Assembly: GCA_012730105.1 (NCBI GenBank)
Contig: JAAYBJ010000297.1
Location: 1-40,454 of the forward strand
Direction: 5' to 3'
Source of the DNA: Candidatus Hydrogenedentota bacterium
GTDB taxonomy: Bacteria > Hydrogenedentota > Hydrogenedentia > Hydrogenedentales > CAITNO01
DNA: 40,454 nucleotides
The translations under genes were made by a program, and so were the position numbers. This document shows, in pieces, positions 17,566 through 25,849 of the stretch (position 1 is its first letter; each line of letters opens with the position of its first letter). The notes below the pieces were generated by a model. The model worked only from the letters and a program-made list of their open reading frames with translations. It did no database searches and was not told the DNA's origin.

Positions 17566-18306
17566 GTGTCGCCGGACAACCAGGCATTGTTGTGCATGGA
17601 AGGCCTGACCAAGGCATTCAAGAAACGCGTTGTGGTGCGGGAGGTTTCCATATCGCTTGACGCAGGCGAAGTCGTTGGCCTGCTCGGTCCGAATGGGGCG
17701 GGTAAGACGACCACGTTCAGCATGGTTGTCGGATTGCTGAAACCGGATGCGGGCCGCATCTATTTTGAGGGAACCGATATCACGCCGATGCCCATGTATC
17801 GCCGCGCAAAGGCAGGCATTGCCTATTTGCCCCAGGAACCGTCGGTGTTCCAGCAATTGACGGTCCGTCAAAATCTTCAGGCCATATTAGAATATCAGCC
17901 GCTGAAGCGCGGCGAACGCGCCGCGAGAATTGAGAAGGCGATGGCGGAACTCAATATCGCCCATCTCGCGGACAGTCCCGCATATACCCTGTCGGGCGGG
18001 GAACGCCGGCGCACGGAGATCGCGCGCGCTTTGGCCATCGAGCCCAGGATATTTCTTCTGGACGAACCCTTCGCGGGCATTGACCCCATCGCGGTGGCGG
18101 ACCTGCAGGCCATTGTGCGAAACCTTAGTGAACGCGGTATAGGCGTGCTCATAACCGACCATAATGTGCGCGACACCCTTGCCATTACGGACTATGCCTA
18201 CATCATCAACGAGGGGTCGGTGCTTGCCGCAGGGGCGCCCCGCGATATTTCCGATGACCCCGTGGTCCGCAAAATTTATCTTGGTGAAAAGTTTAAACTG
18301 GACTAG
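17566..18306 (+). CDS. lptB: LPS export ABC transporter ATP-binding protein
   Basis: LptB is the cytoplasmic ATPase that drives LPS extraction with LptF and LptG. The 246-residue protein has Walker A GPNGAGKTT (41-49), Q-loop YLPQEPSVF, signature LSGGERRR (about 143), Walker B ILLDEPF-type FLLDEPFAGIDP (about 163) and H-loop LITDHNV. FAGIDPIAV is a known LptB signature. The start is GTG at 17566, six bases after GGAG. The lptC-lptA-lptB order is standard. lptF and lptG are not in the window. Confidence 0.95.
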   Translation: MSPDNQALLCMEGLTKAFKKRVVVREVSISLDAGEVVGLLGPNGAGKTTTFSMVVGLLKPDAGRIYFEGTDITPMPMYRRAKAGIAYLPQEPSVFQQLTVRQNLQAILEYQPLKRGERAARIEKAMAELNIAHLADSPAYTLSGGERRRTEIARALAIEPRIFLLDEPFAGIDPIAVADLQAIVRNLSERGIGVLITDHNVRDTLAITDYAYIINEGSVLAAGAPRDISDDPVVRKIYLGEKFKLD

Positions 18307-18355
18307 CGGCGATAGACTGGCCGGGGCGTAGCGTCATGCCGTGAGGAGCCATTTC

Positions 18356-19537
18356 ATGGAAAGAAGGACATTTTTGACTCGGACGGCCGCGGCCGCCGCC
18401 GCCCTGTCGCTGGGAGCCCCCGGGGCCGCTGACACCACGGCGAGGAAACCCTATCGCGCCTGTATTATCGGTGATTCCCTGCAGGGGAAATACGGCCACA
18501 GCCTGCACCTGGTTTGGGCGCTTCGGGAGGACGTGGAGGTGGTCGCCCTGGCGGACCCGGATGAGGCGGGACGGGAGAAGCATGCCCGCGAGGCCGGCGC
18601 CCCGCGCACTTACGCTGATTACCGGCAGATGCTTGAAAAGGAACGCCCCGACCTGGTGGCTGTCGGACCGCGGTGGACCGCCCATCACCGGGAATACCTG
18701 CTGGCGTGCGCGGAAGCCGGCGCCCACGGCATTTTAGAAAAACCGTTGACCCCTGACCTCGCCGAGGCGGACGAGGTTATCGCTGCGATGGCCGCGAAAA
18801 ATCTGAAGTGGGCTATTGCGTTTAATTTCCGGGCTTCCCCTGAAATTGCCCATGCGCGCAAGCTGCTTTTTGAAGAAGGGCTGATAGGCGACATCCTGGA
18901 AATACGGGGGAGAGGAAAAGAGGATGCGCGGTCGGGCGGTGAAGACCTGATTGTGCTGGGTATTCATCTTTTCGACATGATGATATATTTTCTTGGGAAG
19001 CCGCGCTGGTGCGCCTCCAGAATCCTGGTTGACGGTCGGACGGCAGCGCGCGATGATATTCGGGACGCTACCGAGGCGCTCGGGCCTGTTGTCGGGGACA
19101 GTCTCCATGCCGTCTTCGGTTTTGACCGCGGGGTTCCAGGCTACTTTGCTTCTACGAAAGTCGAAAATGAAAATCCCGGCCGATACGGCATGGATATATA
19201 CGGGAGCAACGGTATCGCAACCATCCGAATAGACCCCAAACCCACCGTATATTACATCCAGGAACCATCATGGGCACCTGGAGGTAAAGACAGCATCTGG
19301 AAACGTCTGCCTGACTGTCCGGAGGCGCCGGAACGGGAACCCGGCGCGGTTGCCCATTACGCGCCAATTATTGATGATCTTATCGGGGTGATAGAAGAAG
19401 ATCGTGCGCCAAAGATTTCTCTGGAGGACGGACGCCAAGCGACCGAAATGATTCAGGCCGTTTTCGAGGCGCCCCTTCACGGCGGTTATGTGGACATGCC
19501 CCTGAAGGAACGGGCCCACCCGTTGTCCCGCTGGTAG
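18356..19537 (+). CDS. Tat-exported Gfo/Idh/MocA family oxidoreductase
   Basis: The 393-residue protein opens with a twin-arginine signal (ERRTFLTRTAAAAAALSL). An N-terminal Rossmann domain follows (ACIIGDSLQGKYGH, VEVVALADPDEAGRE). The family EKP motif is present (ILEKPLTP, about residue 128), then the C-terminal alpha/beta sheet domain (EIRGRGKEDARSGGEDLIVLGIHLFDMM). Such enzymes oxidise or reduce sugars using NAD(P) bound tightly enough to be exported folded. Usual glycine-rich GxGxxG is here GDSLQGKYGH, so cofactor use is uncertain. The ATG at 18356 follows GAGGAG. It lies 49 nt after lptB, probably in the same transcript. Confidence 0.85.
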   Translation: MERRTFLTRTAAAAAALSLGAPGAADTTARKPYRACIIGDSLQGKYGHSLHLVWALREDVEVVALADPDEAGREKHAREAGAPRTYADYRQMLEKERPDLVAVGPRWTAHHREYLLACAEAGAHGILEKPLTPDLAEADEVIAAMAAKNLKWAIAFNFRASPEIAHARKLLFEEGLIGDILEIRGRGKEDARSGGEDLIVLGIHLFDMMIYFLGKPRWCASRILVDGRTAARDDIRDATEALGPVVGDSLHAVFGFDRGVPGYFASTKVENENPGRYGMDIYGSNGIATIRIDPKPTVYYIQEPSWAPGGKDSIWKRLPDCPEAPEREPGAVAHYAPIIDDLIGVIEEDRAPKISLEDGRQATEMIQAVFEAPLHGGYVDMPLKERAHPLSRW

Positions 19538-19671
19538 GGCTTCCGCACGATGGACTCACCGTCGCTGATTCTTTCAGGCGGAATAGAGCCGTACCCCGAG
19601 GTGTTTTATGCAGATGAGCCCGCATGGCGGACATGCGGCAAATAGAAAGTATGAAAACGGAGGAAGTATCA

Positions 19672-20169
19672 ATGGCAAAGATTACGCTTCATGGCAACGC
19701 GTTCAATACCTGCGGGGAATTACCGGCTCCAGGAATGCAAGCCCCAGCATTCACGTTGACGGACAAGGACTTGGGAGAATATACCCGCCAGGAGGGTGGC
19801 ACGGTCTTGTTGAATATTTTCCCAAGTATTGACACCCCGGTTTGCGCCGCCTCGGTCCGGCAGTTTAATGCCAAGGCCGCCGCGCTCGAAGGCACTCAGG
19901 TATTGTGTATCTCCATGGATCTGCCCTTTGCGCAGGGTAGGTTTTGCGGCGCTGAGGGTATTGAGAAGGTTAAAATGTTGTCCGCGTTTCGGCACCCAGA
20001 ATTCGGACGCGCGTACGGCGCCACCATTGTGGATGGTCCTCTGGCCGGATTACTTGCCAGAGCCGTGGTGGTGATTGACCCGAATAACAAGGTTGCCTAT
20101 GCGCAATTGGTTCCGGAGATTGCCCAGGAGCCCGATTATGAAGCGGCGCTGAAAGCCCTCGGCGCCTGA
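19672..20169 (+). CDS. tpx: Thiol peroxidase, atypical 2-Cys peroxiredoxin
   Basis: Tpx reduces hydrogen peroxide and alkyl hydroperoxides using thioredoxin. The 165-residue protein is the normal length. It carries PSIDTPVCAAS with peroxidatic Cys58 and Thr55, and resolving Cys92 in GRFCGAEG, the spacing expected for Tpx. The start at 19672 has GGAGGA seven bases upstream. An in-frame ATG at 19624 would add 16 unconserved residues. The gene stands alone, with 134 nt between it and the oxidoreductase gene. Confidence 0.95.
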   Translation: MAKITLHGNAFNTCGELPAPGMQAPAFTLTDKDLGEYTRQEGGTVLLNIFPSIDTPVCAASVRQFNAKAAALEGTQVLCISMDLPFAQGRFCGAEGIEKVKMLSAFRHPEFGRAYGATIVDGPLAGLLARAVVVIDPNNKVAYAQLVPEIAQEPDYEAALKALGA

Positions 20170-20322
20170 ATGTGACGCGGATGCCCAGCCCCTTGTGCGC
20201 TAGTTCCGTATCTTGTGGGGCAGGAAAAATTATTATCATAGTAATCCCCTTTGGTACACTTTCCTACAGGACAGTTTAACCGGATACCACAATAATTGTC
20301 TTGGTTAGAGGAAAGCAGCCCT

Positions 20323-22605
20323 ATGAAAAAAACATGTGTACCGAAAAGGCGTTATGAAGTTCTATTTTCCGTTCCAGGAATCCTGGCGGCGATGATAGTG
20401 CTTGTTCTGACAAGCGGGTGTGAATTGTTCGAAGAGACTAATATCAGCGAACTTTCCAATCCCATACATCGTGTTTTTCAGGGTCGCTTGACCTATGCTG
20501 TCGGAGAATCCCCTTATGAAATTCTGGTGGGCGATCTTAATGGGGATGGACTGAATGATCTGGTAACGTTGAACTGGGGCGCCCAGACGGCCTCGGTATT
20601 GCTGGCGAAAGCCGGCGCCTTCGAGGCTGCCGTGGACTATCCTGTCGGGGCATCGCCCCGCACAGGTTTAATGAGGGACCTGGACGGTAACAGCACGCTG
20701 GATATTGCGGTGGTCAATGAGACGCTCGACCAGATCACCCTGTTGTTCGGCAACGGAGACGGTACTTTCGGGGAGGCTCGGGGGCTTACACTTCCTGCCG
20801 GTTCCCGTCCATATAACATCATCTCGCAGGATTTGGATTCGGACGGTTTTCCCGATCTGTTGACGGCCAATGCCGATGCGGATTCCATCAGTGTGCTGGT
20901 AGGAGACGGGAACGGGGAATTCCTGGAGCCTCAGATACTCCCGGTGGGACAGCAGCCGACCGGGTTATGGGCGGGACAATTGAGGGGCGATGCCGTGGCG
21001 GAAATCGTTGTGGCCAACCAGGCTTCCAACGCCTTGTCGGTGCTTGAGTTCGACGGGATCAATTACGTCCAGACCAACCTCATACCCTGCGGCAACGGTC
21101 CCAGGTTTGTGACCGCATCCAACCTGAATGGGGATGCCCATCTTGACCTGATTGTCAACAATCTAAACACCGGCGACCTGTCCATTCTGCTGGGATTGGG
21201 TGATGGACAGTTCAGCACGGAGATGCGTTATGCCTTGCCCGGTCCGGTGGCGCGTTTTGAAGTAGCGGATTTTACCGGTGACACCCTCCCCGATGTGATC
21301 GCCTTGCTCTTTACCAAGACGGGCGAGGACCGCCAGCCCGCCAGTCTCTTCAGTATCGCTTCGGGTGATGGAACCGGCGGATTTGTCAATCCGGCCACGT
21401 ATGGCGCGGGCTGGCGCGCCATAGGGCTGGCCGTGGCCGACATGAACGGTGACACCCGCCTGGATATGGTAACGGCCGATCTGTCAAGAAGCACGGCTTC
21501 CGTTGTTTACAACCGGGGTAACGGCACATTTGAATCCGACCGTCGTTTCAACCTGGGCGCCCTGCCCGGCCCGGCTGTTCTCGCGGATTTCAACCAGGAT
21601 GACAATACGGATGTCGCCGTGGCGAATCGGGACGGCAACAGCATTTCCATCCTGCTGGGTGCTGGTGACGGCACGTTTGTCGTGAAGAATCCCCTCTTGG
21701 TGACGGCATCGCCGCAGACACTGGCCGCCGCTGATTTGAACCAGGACGGCCGGGACGACCTCGTTGTATATTTGAAACAGCAGTATGTCGTTTGGGTGTA
21801 CCTGGCCTCGGACGGGGGGGCATTTCAGGCTCCCAGTGTATATAACCTGCTCGAGAATAACCAGGGACCGGCGCCGCAGGTGATGTCCATGGACTTGGAA
21901 GATATAAATGGCGACACGCATGTGGATATTGTGGCGGGCAACACCAAGCGCGATTCCGTATCCGTCCTGTTGAATAATGGCACGGGAAGATTTGACGACC
22001 GGGTGGTTACCGAAGTGGACAACTATCCTCTGGCGGTGGATGTCAGGGATGTGAATTACGATGGCAAAGCGGACCTGATTTTAGTCAGCGCCAGCGACCC
22101 CGAAGTTTCTACGGACGGCGCCGAGCCGCGGGTCGCACGCTGGTTTGGAAACGGCGACGGCTCCTTTGACGAGGAATCGCATCTGCGCTTTAGCACGGGT
22201 GCCGGACCCAGGGCCATGAAAGTGGCCGATGTTTCCGGAAACGGACGTCCCGATGCCGTGACCGTGCATACGGGCGCGGACAGCCTCTATTTGCTGAAGG
22301 GGGTCAGCAACACCAATTTTGCCCCGGGCACCAAACTGCTCATCGGCGAAAATCCTGTAATGGTGGAACTTGCGGACGTCAATCGGGACGGTAAAAACGA
22401 CCTGATCTGTGCCCTGAATGTGGGCGGCGTGGTGGTTCGTTTCAGCAGGGGCAATATGGAGTTTGAGGCCCCCAATAATTTTATTGTATTTCCCGGCATT
22501 GCCAACCTGCTGGTAGCGGACCTTAACAAGGACCAGTATCCGGATCTTATCACCATAAATGCCGCCAAAGGGGATATGGCTGTGATACTCGGGGGACCCT
22601 TCTAA
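20323..22605 (+). CDS. FG-GAP/VCBS-repeat lipoprotein, probable double beta-propeller
   Basis: The 760-residue protein has a long N-terminal signal with lipobox VLTSGC. The rest is repeats with the calcium-binding D.N.DG..D signature: I count 14 units by eye, such as GDLNGDGLNDL, QDLDSDGFPDL, ADFNQDDNTDV, RDVNYDGKADL and ADLNKDQYPDL, with one degenerate unit (GQLRGDAVAEI). Fourteen blades would make two seven-bladed propellers. Such proteins are surface binding or adhesion scaffolds; no enzymatic motif is visible. The ATG at 20323 follows GAGGAAAG. A TTG at 20296 is unlikely, since it would precede the signal peptide. Confidence 0.85.
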   Translation: MKKTCVPKRRYEVLFSVPGILAAMIVLVLTSGCELFEETNISELSNPIHRVFQGRLTYAVGESPYEILVGDLNGDGLNDLVTLNWGAQTASVLLAKAGAFEAAVDYPVGASPRTGLMRDLDGNSTLDIAVVNETLDQITLLFGNGDGTFGEARGLTLPAGSRPYNIISQDLDSDGFPDLLTANADADSISVLVGDGNGEFLEPQILPVGQQPTGLWAGQLRGDAVAEIVVANQASNALSVLEFDGINYVQTNLIPCGNGPRFVTASNLNGDAHLDLIVNNLNTGDLSILLGLGDGQFSTEMRYALPGPVARFEVADFTGDTLPDVIALLFTKTGEDRQPASLFSIASGDGTGGFVNPATYGAGWRAIGLAVADMNGDTRLDMVTADLSRSTASVVYNRGNGTFESDRRFNLGALPGPAVLADFNQDDNTDVAVANRDGNSISILLGAGDGTFVVKNPLLVTASPQTLAAADLNQDGRDDLVVYLKQQYVVWVYLASDGGAFQAPSVYNLLENNQGPAPQVMSMDLEDINGDTHVDIVAGNTKRDSVSVLLNNGTGRFDDRVVTEVDNYPLAVDVRDVNYDGKADLILVSASDPEVSTDGAEPRVARWFGNGDGSFDEESHLRFSTGAGPRAMKVADVSGNGRPDAVTVHTGADSLYLLKGVSNTNFAPGTKLLIGENPVMVELADVNRDGKNDLICALNVGGVVVRFSRGNMEFEAPNNFIVFPGIANLLVADLNKDQYPDLITINAAKGDMAVILGGPF

Positions 22606-22659
22606 GATATCAGGGTGCCATCAAACGAATGAATGTTTCCCGGTCCATAATTCGTTATA

Positions 22660-25158
22660 ATGGGGACAACTAATTCCTTGTCCCGGAACCCTGAAAGGTT
22701 TCCGCTGACAGAAAAGTCTGTTATGCGCGCCCATTATCAGGATGAATACGCAGAAGTGTTAAACCATACAATACCACTTGGCGGCATCGGTGCTGGCTTC
22801 CTGCTTGTTGATGAGCGAGGACGCCTTTATAACCATATTCAGGAAAGTGATCCTTCCAAGACATTGCTTCTGAATACCTTCCCTTGTATTCGCATACAGG
22901 GCAGGGGTGTGCCGCCGTATGTCCGTGTATTACGGGGAGGTGCGGACAACGATGCGCCTGCGGCTAACAGCGTCCGCCCGCCGGAATTAAAACAGGGTCA
23001 TTGCCAGCACGAATTTCATTATCCCCGGGCGCTCTTCAGGAGTTGCGATCCGGAAGCGCCTCTTCCCATCTCGTGGAGCTATCTTAATCCCGTCATCCCC
23101 TATGATCCTGTCGCGTCTGCCATGCCCGTCATGGTCATGGAAATACGTGTTGAAAATACGGGGCCGGATCCTGTCGATGTGGACGTATTGTTTGTGGTCG
23201 ACAATATTGTTCTTCAAGATGCAGGCGCTTCTCACCCGATACCGGGTTTGGTGCATGCCGTCCGGATTGCCCCGGTGGAGGACGGAAACGGTAATTTCAA
23301 GAAAAATGTTTTTCGTGGTACGACGGAGAGTCTGCCGCCTGAAATGGTCGGCCAATACGAATTCAACGGCCTTGTTTTTGGCGACCGCCGAAAGAGCGAT
23401 GAAGGGGAGCCGGGATTTAATGCTTGCCTGGCCGTAAAGGAACGGCAGGGTGCCAGGATATCCATATCGGAGTACAATCCGGCCCTGCAAAAGGAGTTTA
23501 AAAAGTTTTGGCGTTCCTTCACCGATTCCGGCAAGGTTCCGGTTCCGGGGATACCATCGGCAATGCACGCCGGTGTTATCGCGGTTTCCGGACAGGTGCC
23601 CGCCGGGACGGCGCAGCAGTTCGTTTACGCCTTCGCCTGGCATATGCCGGAAGGTCCTGGTGAAAAGAAAGGACGGGGCGGAGGATACAGTCATCGGTTC
23701 AAGAGCGCCCAGGATACCGCGAATCATGCTTTGAAGCACCTGATTTATCTGACCGGGGCGGTTGAGAAATGGCAGCGTAAATTGTTGACTCCGCCGTTGC
23801 CGGCCAATTACGGTGCCGCCGTTATTCACGGGAGTCGCGCCTTCACCACCCACACGCGGTACACGCCGAACGATGGCCTTATGCTGTGTCATGGCGATGT
23901 CGAGTCAGAGAAACCCTCCTGTTCATGGGATTTTCTCACGGGAAGGGCGTTTCTGATTTTTGCGCCTCATTTTCACACGCAGGCGGTAACAACATGCCTG
24001 GCCCAGACCCTGGCAATGCTGGACGAGAAAACGTATCCGGGCACGCCGGAGGCGTTATGCGCGACTGCCAGCCTGTTCCTGTCCGCTTATGCGGATGCGC
24101 TTTTCCTGGGCCACCGCGCCCGTATGAGCCAATGGCTGCGTTCCATGTATACGATTGTGGACGCCCTGTTTAACCGGTCTTTGAGTGGGTATGCTGTTTC
24201 AGGCGTGTTGTCTTCCTGGCTCACGCATCGCGGCATGGGGTTGTGGTCAGGGGCCCTGACGGTTCTGGCGGCCATGGCAAGGGAGGCGGGAGAAACAGGA
24301 GCGGCGGAGAAATATCAGAAACTGGCCGGGATTGTAGGTGTTCGCTATGACACGGAATTGCTGGGGGCCCTCTCTATCCTTGACAATGTTAAATCCGCGG
24401 GAGATCAAACAGGGGCGCAAGCCCTGTCCTGTGAGGATCTATTGGTGCTTGAGGGGCCTTGCTGCATGAGCCTCCTGGGGATAGAACCCGCATCGGCCTT
24501 GAAGAAAATATTGACAATCCTGACGGCGCGTCTGGAGAATGCGCCGGCTCATGAATATTGCCGGCAGGACGGAATTCATGCCTGTGTCTTGGGCGCACTC
24601 GTGTGCCTGCTGTACAAGAAGGGAGGCGGCCTTGTGAGGGAGGAGGCCGAAACGCTGCTGAAAAACCTGTTGGACAGGTATGGGGCAAGTATGCCGAAGG
24701 CGGCTGCCGGCGGCTTGTTTCCGCCTGTGGAAACACTGTCCCTGTGGGCGGTTTTGCAGGCTTTGACGGGATTCTATTATGACGGTCTTCACCAGACCCT
24801 GTACCTACGCCCTATTGTAATCCCGAAGGAGTCGATGTGTCTGCCCTTGTTCACACCGTTGTCGCTGGGTAGCATTATCATCAAACGGGATGACGGGGAA
24901 GAGCGGTCAGTGATGATTCGTTTCTCAACGGAGACGCCGTTGACCATAAGGTCGGTTATCGTGCTTCTGCCCATGGTGATGAGAGATGTCCAGGCGGCCT
25001 GTATCAGTGATTCCGAAGTGATAGTGGTTCAGCAGGAAATTTCCGGGGACGAGTACTCTACACGTTTGTTGTTGACCTTCAAATCACCGTTGAAAATGGT
25101 CGACTCATGTTTATTGCGGTTGGTTGAATCCCGGCAGGCAGGAAATAGTGGCAAGTGA
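22660..25158 (+). CDS. GH116-like protein (GBA2/beta-glucosidase type), catalytic motifs unclear
   Basis: The 832-residue protein resembles GH116. The N-terminal beta domain opens with HTIPLGGIGAGFL (about residues 37-49) and has Y.NP..P.D....MPV and V.N.....V.V....V patterns. The C-terminal helical half ends with SLWAVLQALTGFYYDG, matching the WALL.ALSGF.YD end of GH116. The central part lacks the acidic motifs I would expect: CSWDFLTGRAFLIFAP sits where a TLDV-like segment would be, and GVLSSWLTHRGM where an NTYD-like segment would be. It may be a divergent or inactive relative. There is no signal peptide. The start is uncertain (22660 or the ATG at 22723). The stop overlaps the coaE start by one base. 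Confidence 0.55.
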   Translation: MGTTNSLSRNPERFPLTEKSVMRAHYQDEYAEVLNHTIPLGGIGAGFLLVDERGRLYNHIQESDPSKTLLLNTFPCIRIQGRGVPPYVRVLRGGADNDAPAANSVRPPELKQGHCQHEFHYPRALFRSCDPEAPLPISWSYLNPVIPYDPVASAMPVMVMEIRVENTGPDPVDVDVLFVVDNIVLQDAGASHPIPGLVHAVRIAPVEDGNGNFKKNVFRGTTESLPPEMVGQYEFNGLVFGDRRKSDEGEPGFNACLAVKERQGARISISEYNPALQKEFKKFWRSFTDSGKVPVPGIPSAMHAGVIAVSGQVPAGTAQQFVYAFAWHMPEGPGEKKGRGGGYSHRFKSAQDTANHALKHLIYLTGAVEKWQRKLLTPPLPANYGAAVIHGSRAFTTHTRYTPNDGLMLCHGDVESEKPSCSWDFLTGRAFLIFAPHFHTQAVTTCLAQTLAMLDEKTYPGTPEALCATASLFLSAYADALFLGHRARMSQWLRSMYTIVDALFNRSLSGYAVSGVLSSWLTHRGMGLWSGALTVLAAMAREAGETGAAEKYQKLAGIVGVRYDTELLGALSILDNVKSAGDQTGAQALSCEDLLVLEGPCCMSLLGIEPASALKKILTILTARLENAPAHEYCRQDGIHACVLGALVCLLYKKGGGLVREEAETLLKNLLDRYGASMPKAAAGGLFPPVETLSLWAVLQALTGFYYDGLHQTLYLRPIVIPKESMCLPLFTPLSLGSIIIKRDDGEERSVMIRFSTETPLTIRSVIVLLPMVMRDVQAACISDSEVIVVQQEISGDEYSTRLLLTFKSPLKMVDSCLLRLVESRQAGNSGK

Positions 25159-25793
25159 TGAGAATTATTGGATTGACAGGTGGTATCGGAAGCGGTAAAT
25201 CCACCGTGGCCCAGTTCCTGCGGGAAAAGGGCATTCCGGTAATCGACGCCGACAAGACGGGCCATGAATTGCTGACGGACAACGAACTTATTCGGCGGGC
25301 CGTGGTGGAGGCTTTCGGTACAGAAATTACGGTGAACGGAGGGATCTCACGCGATAAATTGGCGGCCCTGATTTTCTCCGATGAATCCGCCCGTTACCGT
25401 TTGAACGGTATACTGCACCCGGCGATCATACAACAGGTTACCCTGCGTTGCGCGGAAGAATTTCAGCGGGGGCGGAGCGTCGTGGTGGTGGAGGCCGCCC
25501 TGATCGGAGAGGAAGAACAGCGTGAACCCTGGCTGTCCGGGTTAATCCTGGTTCTCACTGCGACAGAGGAACGGGTGAAACGGCTGGTAAGGGACAGGAA
25601 TATGAAGGAATCCGAGGCCCGGGAGCGTATCGCCTCACAGACTTCTCCGGAAAAGAAGATTCCGCTGGCTGACTGGGTGCTATACAATGACGGGTATCTG
25701 GAAAGTTTGAAAAATCAGGCGGCTGCCCTTGCCAAAGAACTTATTCGTCTGGAGGAAGATGTTTCAGGTGCGGGCGGGAAGCGCGATTCCTGA
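25158..25793 (+). CDS. coaE: Dephospho-CoA kinase
   Basis: CoaE phosphorylates the 3-prime hydroxyl of dephospho-CoA, the last step of CoA synthesis. The 211-residue protein has the P-loop GGIGSGKST (8-16), IDADKTGHELL and the lid-region RDRNMKESEARERIASQ. The ATG at 25158 overlaps the upstream TGA by one base (TGATG), indicating translational coupling to the GH116-like gene; a GTG one codon earlier is possible. The length is normal for the family. Confidence 0.95.
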   Translation: MRIIGLTGGIGSGKSTVAQFLREKGIPVIDADKTGHELLTDNELIRRAVVEAFGTEITVNGGISRDKLAALIFSDESARYRLNGILHPAIIQQVTLRCAEEFQRGRSVVVVEAALIGEEEQREPWLSGLILVLTATEERVKRLVRDRNMKESEARERIASQTSPEKKIPLADWVLYNDGYLESLKNQAAALAKELIRLEEDVSGAGGKRDS

Positions 25794-25849
25794 AATCCTG
25801 TGTATGCGTCGCTTGGTATGATTTGAAATAAAAAGAGGACAGCGCAACG

